In this document: piece by piece, positions 6,565 to 13,233 of the stretch | Layout of the letters: each line of letters begins with the position of its first letter | Numbering within the stretch: the stretch's first letter is position 1 | Source of the DNA: Caulobacterales bacterium | GTDB taxonomy: Bacteria > Pseudomonadota > Alphaproteobacteria > Caulobacterales > Caulobacteraceae | Reading direction: 5' to 3' | Assembly: GCA_947480815.1 (NCBI GenBank) | Contig: CANKEA010000009.1 | Span: forward strand, 1 to 13,233 | DNA: 13,233 bases | Program-made: the position numbers and the translations under genes | Notes under the pieces: model-generated | What the model saw: the letters and a program-made list of their open reading frames with translations, nothing else | What the model was told of the DNA's origin: nothing | The model's database searches: none

Positions 6565-6701
6565 CGCGAAAGTGTTGGGCTCTCCGCCATTGATCGTGAA
6601 GAAGCGCCGACCGCAGACGCACTAGTCGGTCTCTTTGCAGACGGGCATCCCCGTTGGCGAATAACAGCAAGCGCTCGACCGTCAGCGTTCCTGAATGGCC
6701 G
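6565..6701. other. Unassigned spacer after the miniature IS
   Basis: The 137 bp between the miniature IS and the AT-rich tract have ordinary GC content. Short open frames exist on both strands, but none has a ribosome site or resembles a family I know. It may be a fragment of a former gene cut by the insertion. No terminator or promoter is convincing. Confidence 0.35.
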
Positions 6702-6890
6702 AACGAAAAACAACATCAAAAAATTTACAATTTTTCTAATTATTATCTTTATTACAGATTAATATATGAGATCAATCAATCCATTTTGATTCTTCAAAAA
6801 AACAACAATAAAAATGATTTCGAAAAACGGGCTATCTAAAGGGTGTCCGGGAACATTTTTCGAAAAAGCGTTATAATAAAACATTAAGAG
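6702..6890. promoter_or_regulatory. AT-rich promoter tract upstream of the TonB-dependent receptor
   Basis: Counting by hand, 6721-6840 has 25 G/C in 120 bases (21%), far below the rest of the window. It contains runs such as AATTATTATC and poly-A tracts typical of intrinsically curved DNA. The 10-mer TTTCGAAAAA occurs at 6818-6827 and again at 6858-6867, 40 bp apart, and the second is the core of the 12-base palindrome TTTTTCGAAAAA (6856-6867). CGAAAAAC also occurs near 6704. These could be binding sites for a regulator; this is inferred. No credible gene lies here. Confidence 0.5.
6872..6877 (+). promoter_or_regulatory. Putative -10 box (TATAAT) of the receptor gene
   Basis: A consensus TATAAT stands 23 bp before the receptor start codon. 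No -35 hexamer is recognisable 16-18 bp upstream. A palindrome (6856-6867) sits just upstream of the -10 instead, so activation or repression by a protein bound there is plausible. The high local A+T content makes a chance TATAAT more likely than usual. Confidence 0.45.
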
Positions 6891-6900
6891 GGGGAAACCG

Positions 6901-9807
6901 ATGAAACTACATCCTTCAAGCGGCATTTTCGCCACCGCGTCGCTAGCTGCGATTTTGGTTAGCCATGGGGCCTACGCCCAGGTTGTCGCTCCGGCCAAGC
7001 CGGCCGAAGAAGCCAAGGCGGTAGAGGAAGTGGTTGTCACAGGAACCCGCCTGACGAACGGCTTCAACGCTCCCACACCGGTATCGGTGATTGGTGCCGC
7101 CCAGATCGAAAATCGCGGCGCAGCCAACATCGCCGAAGCAGTGCAAGAAATTCCCTCATTTCGGCCCAGTGGTCCGACCCAGGGCGTAAGCGGTACCTTT
7201 TCAGTCGGCCAGTCGATCCTGGATTTGCGCGCACTCGGTGCAACGCGCACCTTAGTTTTGGTCGACGGCCATCGCCACGTTCCCAACAATGTTAATGGCA
7301 CGTTCGACACCAATACGATTCCGGTCTCTCTTGTGGAGCGGACCGAAGTCGTTACGGGGGGCGCATCAGCGGCCTATGGCTCAGACGCCGTCGCCGGTGT
7401 CGCCAACTTCATCCTTCGGGACAAGTTGCAGGGCTTACGCGGAAATCTCCAGTACGGGATCTCCCAGCAAAACGATATTCCCGAGTGGTCTGGAAGCATC
7501 GGTTTTGGAACCAGCTTCGCGGAGGGCCGCGGCCACATAATTTTGGGTGCCGACGCTTCGAAGAACGACATGTCTGGGAACATGTACACCCGAGACTGGG
7601 GACGCAAAGAGCCCGGCCTGGTTCCGCTGTCCAGTACACGGCCAGCCGGAACGCCGGCATTCGTAATCGGCAACGGCGCCCAGTATGTACTCGCACCGGG
7701 AAGCCTGATTACCAGCTGCCAGCGCGGAACGACGGTGCTGAGCGGCGCGGCTTGCCCGGTCAACGGCCTGACCTTCGATGCCTCAGGCACGCCCTATCCG
7801 TTCCAATTTGGACCGCTGGTGGGCACGACGCTGCAGATCGGGCCTGGCGGGACGGCAGGCAACTACGGCTACAACACCGCAACGGTTGCGGAACTCAAGG
7901 TTGGCGGCGAGCGCCGCACCTTCTTGACCAAGGCCAACTATGAAGTAAGTCCCAATACAACGGTGTTCGGCCAGTTCAGTTATGGCCGATTCCAAGTCGA
8001 CTCGCGCGGCACCCACTTCACACGCAATGCGAATACGATCCTGATCAACCGCGATAATCCCTTTATACCGGCCTCACTGGCCGCTCAGATGGACGCGGGC
8101 AGCATCAATCAGATCCGCATGAACCGACTGAACGATGACTTCGGTTCAGCCGACCCGCACAATGAAAACAAATTCACCGAATTCGCAGGCGGGGCGCGCG
8201 GCACTGTTTTCAGCGACTGGAAATGGGACGCCTCTTTCGTAACCGGCCGGTCGAAATTTCGCTATGACATCGGAGGTTTGGCAATACTGCCCAACTATTA
8301 CGCGGCTCTGTATGCGGTCAAGGACACCTCCGGGAATATCGTCTGTGGGCCGATGGCGACCAATCCCAACCGCACCCAGTTAAATGCATTGCAGCTCGCC
8401 GCCCTGCAGTCGGGATGCGTGCCGTTCAATCCGTTCGGGCCCAAGTCAATGTCCGTCGCTGCCTGGAAATACACCACGCCGCGGATGTTCCAGTTCACCG
8501 ACTACGCGCGCGACTCCGCCTCGGCTAACATAGCCGGAGAACCCTTCTCAACTTCCGCTGGTCCGGTCTCGATCGCGGCTGGGGCTGAATGGCGCCGCGA
8601 TGACGTCAAGGTCACCGTGCCCGCGGACATAGAGGCGCTTTCCATCGCCCAGGCATGGTCAGCGGTGAACCCGCGGTCGGGCTCAGGCCAGATTACGGTC
8701 AGCGAGGGCTATATCGAGGCGGGCGTTCCGATAGTGCGCGATTTGCCGCTCATGAAAGCAATGGATCTGAACGGCGCGATACGTGTGACGAACTATTCGA
8801 CGTCCGGCACCGTCTCGACCTGGAAGGTCGGCGGAACATGGGAGCCTTCGGACTCGCTGCGCTTCCGGATTACCCGGTCGCACGACATCCGTGCGCCGAA
8901 CGTGCCCGAGCTATTCGTCAAGGGCAACGATAGCTTCGGCCTGCGCGCTAACCCCAAGACGGGCGTATCGGCACAGCTCAACGGCGCCTCGCTTAACAAT
9001 CCGGCTCTGCAGCCGGAAGAAGCGGAAACCTTTACCGTGGGTGCCATCATCCAGCCAACCTGGAAGCCGCTCCAAGGCTTCAGAGCATCGATCGACTACT
9101 ACAACATCCAAATCAACAATGTGATCTCGGCCCTGAGTTTCACCGAGGTGCTAGATCGCTACTATATGCAGGGCGACACCTCGGTCGCCCAGTACATCTC
9201 GTTCGATAATTCAGCGATCGGGTTCTCCCGAGTCGACTCTCCGCTGTTAAACCTCAACAAGCAGAAGACTGACGGCGTAGACATCGAACTGGCCTATCGG
9301 GCACCGCAGGATCTCGTCGTTCCGGGCAGAGTGTCGGTGAGTGCTCTTGGAACCTGGCTAGACGATTTGGAGACTTTCGATGCCAAGGGGGTTGGCCTCG
9401 GCGACCTCGCCGGTGCCATCCCGGAATGGCGCTGGACTGTCAACCTGACCCACGACCTTGGCCGCCTATCGACCAATCTCCAGGTAAGAACCACATCGGT
9501 ATTCAAATATTTGATTACCCGCGTCGGCCCGGATGATCCGAGCTACAATCCGTCAGCCGCCAACAGCATTAACCGCAACCAGTTTCCGGCCATGGCCTAT
9601 ACGAGCCTGTCAGCGCGCTATGCCATCATCAATACGCCAGAGCGGCGGCTTGAAGCCTATGGCGTGATCGACAACCTGTTCGACCTGGATCCTCCAGCGG
9701 GGATCTGGGCGGTGCTGAGTGGGCTGGGGACTGGCGGCTCGGGGGGCTACAACCCCTATGACGGCATCGGCCGTTATTTCAAGGTTGGCATCCGGTTCCA
9801 GTACTGA
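6901..9807 (+). CDS. TonB-dependent outer-membrane receptor
   Basis: A 968-aa outer-membrane active transporter powered by TonB-ExbBD. It has a signal peptide (residues 1-26, cleaved after AYA), a TonB box EEVVVTG at 42-48, and a plug domain from about 55 to 172 with VLVDGHRH, IERTEVV-like VERTEVVTGGASAAYGSDAV and GVANFIL. A 22-strand-type barrel with long loops follows and ends in the aromatic-terminated RYFKVGIRFQY. Cysteine pairs in the loop regions suggest extracellular disulfides. GAGGGGGA at 6888-6895 is a strong ribosome site. The size and plug sequence match the large receptors abundant in sphingomonads and caulobacters, which import diverse substrates besides siderophores. The nearby esterase and amidohydrolase suggest an organic ester or amide, but the substrate is unknown. 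Confidence 0.93.
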   Translation: MKLHPSSGIFATASLAAILVSHGAYAQVVAPAKPAEEAKAVEEVVVTGTRLTNGFNAPTPVSVIGAAQIENRGAANIAEAVQEIPSFRPSGPTQGVSGTFSVGQSILDLRALGATRTLVLVDGHRHVPNNVNGTFDTNTIPVSLVERTEVVTGGASAAYGSDAVAGVANFILRDKLQGLRGNLQYGISQQNDIPEWSGSIGFGTSFAEGRGHIILGADASKNDMSGNMYTRDWGRKEPGLVPLSSTRPAGTPAFVIGNGAQYVLAPGSLITSCQRGTTVLSGAACPVNGLTFDASGTPYPFQFGPLVGTTLQIGPGGTAGNYGYNTATVAELKVGGERRTFLTKANYEVSPNTTVFGQFSYGRFQVDSRGTHFTRNANTILINRDNPFIPASLAAQMDAGSINQIRMNRLNDDFGSADPHNENKFTEFAGGARGTVFSDWKWDASFVTGRSKFRYDIGGLAILPNYYAALYAVKDTSGNIVCGPMATNPNRTQLNALQLAALQSGCVPFNPFGPKSMSVAAWKYTTPRMFQFTDYARDSASANIAGEPFSTSAGPVSIAAGAEWRRDDVKVTVPADIEALSIAQAWSAVNPRSGSGQITVSEGYIEAGVPIVRDLPLMKAMDLNGAIRVTNYSTSGTVSTWKVGGTWEPSDSLRFRITRSHDIRAPNVPELFVKGNDSFGLRANPKTGVSAQLNGASLNNPALQPEEAETFTVGAIIQPTWKPLQGFRASIDYYNIQINNVISALSFTEVLDRYYMQGDTSVAQYISFDNSAIGFSRVDSPLLNLNKQKTDGVDIELAYRAPQDLVVPGRVSVSALGTWLDDLETFDAKGVGLGDLAGAIPEWRWTVNLTHDLGRLSTNLQVRTTSVFKYLITRVGPDDPSYNPSAANSINRNQFPAMAYTSLSARYAIINTPERRLEAYGVIDNLFDLDPPAGIWAVLSGLGTGGSGGYNPYDGIGRYFKVGIRFQY

Positions 9808-9929
9808 TCGCCCATCCGGGACCTGAACTCTGTCTATACAACTACTCGGCCATTATTAAATTGAGCGTGATTTAATGTGATAAGCGCGGACAGATATTCT
9901 ACCTCTCGGTGAGGCGCTTTGGCCACTGC

Positions 9930-10037
9930 GGAACTGACAAATTAAGGCGAAGAAGCTGATAGCGCCGCCTCGCTACCCCTGAGTTCAATCCTTGACGATT
10001 GAGCCCGGAGAAATGTTAGCGTTGGCCTTACAGCACC
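9930..10037 (+). repeat. Short IS6-end-like repeat (copy 3 of 3)
   Basis: The left edge is GGAACTGACAAATTAAGGCG, and the right edge, 10004-10037, is CCCGGAGAAATGTTAGCGTT followed by GGCCTTACAGCACC. The right edge read inward (GGTGCTGTAAGGCC) forms an imperfect inverted repeat with the left edge, 11 of the first 19 positions agreeing. The 108-bp unit codes for nothing and lies between the convergent receptor and amidohydrolase genes, 53 bp from the latter's stop. This is the best-preserved copy and supports the idea of a miniature element with IS6-family ends. Confidence 0.55.
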
Positions 10038-10090
10038 GGCGCAAGGGGGTATCCAGAAATGCGGGCGTTAGACTGCCCGCATCGATCGGA

Positions 10091-11365
10091 TCAATAGCCG
10101 TAGCGAACGATCGGCTTGCCCGCGTCAGGTTGACCGCGTTTATCGACGACGATCTGGCCGCCTTTGATGACGACGACCGGGTTCAAGAAATACCAAAAGC
10201 CATCGTATGGGTTACCGCCAAGCACAAGAATATCGGCCAGCTTGCCTACATCTAGGCTGCCTAAGTCGTTGCCCTTGTTGAGAAACTTGGCGGAATTGGG
10301 CCCCAGGATTTCGACGAGGTCCGGCACGGAGAAGACTAAGCTGAGCGTCTTCAGTTCATGGGCGAGGGCTGCCGGGGCAAAGAAGGTTGTGTCGGTGGCA
10401 TAGGCGATCGAAACGCCGTTGTCGTGCAGGGTGCGAAGGTTGACGGGCATATATCCGGCTTCCTGCCCCACACCCTGGCTGTCGACGATCCCTTCCGGCC
10501 AAGGCTTTCCATCGCGGAACTTGGGTTTGTTATCTTTGGAGAACACATCGAAATTGGGCGAGCCGAAACCGGTGATCGACGCCACCATCGCGCCCGCAGC
10601 GGCCACTTCCTTCGCCTGGCCCGCGGATACGAAATTGATGTTCACCGAATGGATCAGCTTCTTGGCGCCCATATGTACCGCGCCGGTTAGAGACTGATCG
10701 CTCACGGCATGCACCTGGAAATCCACCCCGAGCTTTGCAGCCTCGGTGATCCCGGCGGTCAGGTTCTTGGTTTCCTGAACGGTGGGATTAAAGGGCCAGA
10801 CCATTTCCGGATAGTGGACTTCGGCGATGGAGTCGGCACCGTCGGCGACCACCTTACGCACCGCTTCTCGCACCGCCGCCTCGTCCTTTAGACGGAAGGT
10901 CGGCACCTGGCCGGAGGCGACAATCCGCGGCCCCTTTATCTGACCGCTTTCTATCTTACGTTTCAGGTCTAGGATTCCAGCATTGTCGTCGCCGCCGGAT
11001 TGGACGGTCGTGACACCGGACTCGAGCAACTCGCGCATCCGGTCGGCCGCGTTCTTGGCCATAAAGTCCGCCACCGCCTCTGGCCCGCGCCCCTGGATCA
11101 GGTGGCGGTGTGTGTCGATATAGCCGGCGATGAGCGTCATGCCGTCGCCCTTTACGACCGTCATGCCCTTCGCGGGCTTGGAGGGCCCAGGGGTCACAGC
11201 GGCAATCCGGCCATCCTTCACCTCGAGCGAGCCGCGCTCGATCACTTGCCCGGGCCCGACGATGATACGCGCATCGGTGATGATCAGGTTCTGCGCGTGG
11301 GCCTGGCCCACCACTAGGGCCCCTAGCGTCACGGCGGCAGCGAGGCACGTCATTGGCGTCTTCAT
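10091..11365 (-). CDS. Exported metal-dependent amidohydrolase
   Basis: This 424-aa hydrolase of the amidohydrolase superfamily (imidazolonepropionase/dipeptidase-like branch) would cleave an amide or related bond. A signal peptide ends at AHA (residue 24), so it acts in the periplasm. The composite beta-domain (25-75, 370-424) frames a TIM barrel carrying D84-THRH with H86 and H88, H219 in VHAV, H239 in LIHS and D325 in ATDT, the expected metal ligands. The lysine normally carbamylated in GADxIK is replaced: GADSIAEVHYPE (176-187) has A181, E182 and H184. The metal site may therefore be mononuclear or bridged differently. AGGGAG lies 7 nt before the ATG. The upstream esterase ends 43 bp away on the same strand, so they are probably co-transcribed. 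The exact substrate is unknown. Confidence 0.9.
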   Translation of the reverse strand: MKTPMTCLAAAVTLGALVVGQAHAQNLIITDARIIVGPGQVIERGSLEVKDGRIAAVTPGPSKPAKGMTVVKGDGMTLIAGYIDTHRHLIQGRGPEAVADFMAKNAADRMRELLESGVTTVQSGGDDNAGILDLKRKIESGQIKGPRIVASGQVPTFRLKDEAAVREAVRKVVADGADSIAEVHYPEMVWPFNPTVQETKNLTAGITEAAKLGVDFQVHAVSDQSLTGAVHMGAKKLIHSVNINFVSAGQAKEVAAAGAMVASITGFGSPNFDVFSKDNKPKFRDGKPWPEGIVDSQGVGQEAGYMPVNLRTLHDNGVSIAYATDTTFFAPAALAHELKTLSLVFSVPDLVEILGPNSAKFLNKGNDLGSLDVGKLADILVLGGNPYDGFWYFLNPVVVIKGGQIVVDKRGQPDAGKPIVRYGY

Positions 11366-11408
11366 AAGATCTCCCTAAATTCTGGCAGCTAGGCTCATGA
11401 TTTTGGCC

Positions 11409-13049
11409 TTAGGCCGCCGGGACTTTCTTCCGGTAGTCGATAATCGCCCGGCGCGTGGTTCCCATGGGATCATCCACGGTCGAGATGGTGTCCTCGGTTG
11501 TGACCACCAAGGTCGGCCTCGTTTGCAGGTCGAACGCCTTCCAGGCCGGGAGGCCCTTGCCGTTGGGGTTACCGGTCTTGGCGAAGTTGGCCCAATAGGT
11601 ACTGATTTTGTCCGCCAAAGCCTGTTTCTGCGCCGTCACCGGGCCGATGATTGGCTCAGACGCGGCCAGGCTATCGAAGCAATAGGGGATTTCAGAGGTG
11701 TGGGGCGCGTGCAGCCTGCCACCGCGGACGGTGGTGTGGTGGCTGAAATAGAAGAAATAGTCGGGCGCGCCACCTGCTGCCGCTTGGGCTGCCTTGCTTT
11801 CGGCCTGCGCGACGACGCCATCGGTAAAGGTCCATTGGCTGATGAGCAGCTGCACCAGGTAGACATTGTCCTTGCCGGGATAAACCTGCCGGAACACCCC
11901 GAGAAGGCCCGTCGCGTCGGCATCTGCCAGGCGCGTTGTTGTCTTCACCCGGGTCAGAAGTTCGGCATCGTCGATTGGATCGACCGGCGCGCCCCAAGAG
12001 GCGCTCTCTGTCTCAACCGTACTCGAAATCATGGGAACGTCACGCGAGAATGCGGAGGCGGTGGGCGAGAACACATTGGCGGGGAGCACCATCCCATCGA
12101 CCACAGGTCCACTTCCGCCCGAGCCGCGATTGGCGGCGGCCGCATCGACGATGTTCTTCCACGGCAGGGCCTGTAATTCGGCCAACGTCTTGACGTTCAG
12201 CGCGTCGACCAAGCGTTTTGCGTTGGCGGCCGCCTGCGCCTTGACGCCGCTACGAACGGCGGCACCGCTCTGGGCCGCAACACGGTGGAAAAGCCCCTTA
12301 GCGGCCGGCATTCCCATCAAGGTTGATACTTTTCCGCCGCCGCCGGACTGGCCGAAAATCATCACGCGCGAGGGATCGCCTCCGAAGGCGGCGATATTGT
12401 CGCGGACCCACTGCAGGGCGGCAACGCAATCGAGCATGCCCACGTTGCCAGAGGCCGCGTAGGCCTCGCCGAACAGGTCACCCAGATACAGGAAACCGAA
12501 ATGGTTCAGGCGGTGGGTGACAGAAACCAGGACCACGTCCTGCTTCCTCGCTAAGTTGACACCATCGTAGCTGCTGGCATTGCCAGACCCGGCCGAGAAG
12601 CCACCACCGTGGAACCAGACCATGACGGCGCGTTTTCCAGAGCGGGCCCCAACGGCGGGCGTGTAAACGTTGAGCTTGAGGCAATCCTCGCCAAGGGGGC
12701 CTTGCTGCACCATCTGGGTCTCTTCCAGCATCGGTGTGGTGACGGGTGTTGTCTGCGGCGGAACCGGCCCATAGGCAAGGGCGTCACGCACGCCGCGCCA
12801 CGGCGTCACCGGCTTAGGCGGCAGCCAACGGTTCGCACCGCTCGTGTCCGCTCCGTAAGGAACGCCGAGGAAAACCTTGATTCCGTCCCGGTCTTGTCCG
12901 CGAATTTGACCCGCGGCCGTCTGGGCGATTGGGGCGGGGCTCGCCGCATAGGCTTTGCCTAACAGCCCGAGGGCACCGACAGCCGCTCCAGCGCCGCTGA
13001 GAAGCGCGCGACGATCGACCGCCACATTCGCATCGCTGACCTGTTTCAT
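11409..13049 (-). CDS. Tat-exported type-B carboxylesterase
   Basis: This 546-aa alpha/beta hydrolase would cleave carboxylic esters. The N-terminus has a twin-arginine motif, DRRALLS at 12-18, a hydrophobic stretch and cleavage after AYA (35), which indicates folded export to the periplasm. Family landmarks are in order: FLGVPYG (60-66), EDCLKLNVYTP (121-131), oxyanion-hole HGGGF (147-151), nucleophile elbow GQSGG with S235 (233-237), acid E346 or E348 in STVETES, and H450 in PHTSEIPYCF. All three triad residues are therefore present. The elbow is GQSGG rather than the usual GESAGG. AGGAAAA precedes the ATG by a normal distance. The gene heads a probable operon with the amidohydrolase. The domain order matches the fumonisin-esterase type of enzyme, but similarity is only at family level and no substrate can be assigned. 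Confidence 0.92.
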   Translation of the reverse strand: MKQVSDANVAVDRRALLSGAGAAVGALGLLGKAYAASPAPIAQTAAGQIRGQDRDGIKVFLGVPYGADTSGANRWLPPKPVTPWRGVRDALAYGPVPPQTTPVTTPMLEETQMVQQGPLGEDCLKLNVYTPAVGARSGKRAVMVWFHGGGFSAGSGNASSYDGVNLARKQDVVLVSVTHRLNHFGFLYLGDLFGEAYAASGNVGMLDCVAALQWVRDNIAAFGGDPSRVMIFGQSGGGGKVSTLMGMPAAKGLFHRVAAQSGAAVRSGVKAQAAANAKRLVDALNVKTLAELQALPWKNIVDAAAANRGSGGSGPVVDGMVLPANVFSPTASAFSRDVPMISSTVETESASWGAPVDPIDDAELLTRVKTTTRLADADATGLLGVFRQVYPGKDNVYLVQLLISQWTFTDGVVAQAESKAAQAAAGGAPDYFFYFSHHTTVRGGRLHAPHTSEIPYCFDSLAASEPIIGPVTAQKQALADKISTYWANFAKTGNPNGKGLPAWKAFDLQTRPTLVVTTEDTISTVDDPMGTTRRAIIDYRKKVPAA

Positions 13050-13141
13050 GAATTTTCCTAATGATTGTGGAACGAAATCGAACCACGATTGTCAGTGAAA
13101 TCTGGAAAAAAGAGCGCCCCGGTTTGCCTCGTCGGCTGACC

Positions 13142-13233
13142 TCAGCGAGCGGCCGCGCGAGTCACACGGGTCGCCAGCGGTGCTGCCGATCCGTCGTCAC
13201 GCAGAATCTGGATGTCGATCGCCTCGGGACCAA
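13142..13233 (-). CDS. C-terminal end of an unidentified gene (partial)
   Basis: On the minus strand, entering from the right edge of the window, one frame is open for 29 codons and ends in TGA at 13142-13144. It reads GPEAIDIQILRDDGSAAPLA and then TRVTRAAAR. The composition is protein-like for a GC-rich genome, and the stop leaves a sensible 92-bp gap before the esterase start. I do not recognise the family. If real, it lies upstream of the esterase on the same strand and could belong to the same transcription unit. The fragment is too short to exclude chance. Confidence 0.45.
   Translation of the reverse strand, partial: GPEAIDIQILRDDGSAAPLATRVTRAAAR

Noticed and set aside
6654..6839. Small open frame of 61 codons running into the AT-rich tract
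   Set aside because: No ribosome site, low-complexity N/K/I-rich product due to base composition, no recognisable family.
9855..9876. ATTAAAT/ATTTAAT inverted repeat after the receptor gene, as a terminator
   Set aside because: The stem is only A-T pairs and no T-run follows, so it is not a convincing intrinsic terminator.
11397..12176. 259-codon plus-strand open frame
   Set aside because: Fully antisense to the carboxylesterase, which has a complete catalytic triad and signal peptide; high-GC third-position bias creates such shadows.
11409..13049. Calling the esterase a fumonisin esterase (FumD)
   Set aside because: Only family-level motifs agree; no aminotransferase or other fum genes are present, so the substrate cannot be named.
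13085..13141. T-run upstream of the esterase (minus strand) as a terminator of the partial gene
   Set aside because: The G+C-rich bases before the T-run do not form a stable hairpin that I can pair.

Overview
The window looks like an accessory region of a GC-rich alphaproteobacterium, most likely Sphingomonadales or Caulobacterales. The evidence is a large TonB-dependent receptor with an EEVVVTG TonB box, a short FeoB, an FeS-type photolyase colinear with Agrobacterium PhrB, and an IS6-family element of the type common in this class. No rRNA, tRNA or CRISPR array is visible. Gene blocks of unrelated function are separated by whole, miniature or decayed IS6-family ends, so the window reads as an IS6-assembled mosaic.

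Layout. 1-948: a degenerate short repeat, then an intact IS6-family element (134-948) with an open transposase gene. 949-3214: an IS6-end remnant, then feoB and feoA on the minus strand (ferrous iron uptake, 1 nt apart). 3215-3944: no intact gene, but a decayed IS6 transposase on the minus strand and further IS6-like ends. 3945-4343: a DoxX-family membrane protein whose stop codon sits at the edge of a second short repeat (4341-4437). 4586-6279: a DUF2256 zinc-ribbon protein overlapping (ATGA) an FeS-BCP (6-4)-type photolyase. 6308-6564: a 257-bp miniature of the first IS, made by a precise in-frame 558-bp deletion between two ATGAAGA repeats. 6700-6890: a very AT-rich stretch (21% GC over 6721-6840) carrying the probable promoter of the next gene. 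6901-9807: a 968-aa TonB-dependent outer-membrane receptor. 9930-10037: a third short IS6-end repeat. 10091-13049: a periplasmic metal-dependent amidohydrolase and a Tat-exported type-B carboxylesterase, a likely minus-strand operon converging on the receptor gene. 13142-13233: the C-terminal end of an unidentified minus-strand gene.

How the parts fit. The full-length and miniature IS copies lie in the same orientation and enclose feoAB, doxX, DUF2256 and the photolyase, the arrangement expected of an IS6-type composite or translocatable unit. To the right, receptor, esterase and amidohydrolase suggest an import-and-hydrolyse module for an ester- or amide-containing compound. That is inference from gene content; no substrate can be read from the sequence. 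The most novel structural observations are the exactly explained miniature IS, the recurrence of same-facing IS6 ends at gene-block borders, and the AT-rich promoter with a repeated TTTCGAAAAA motif.
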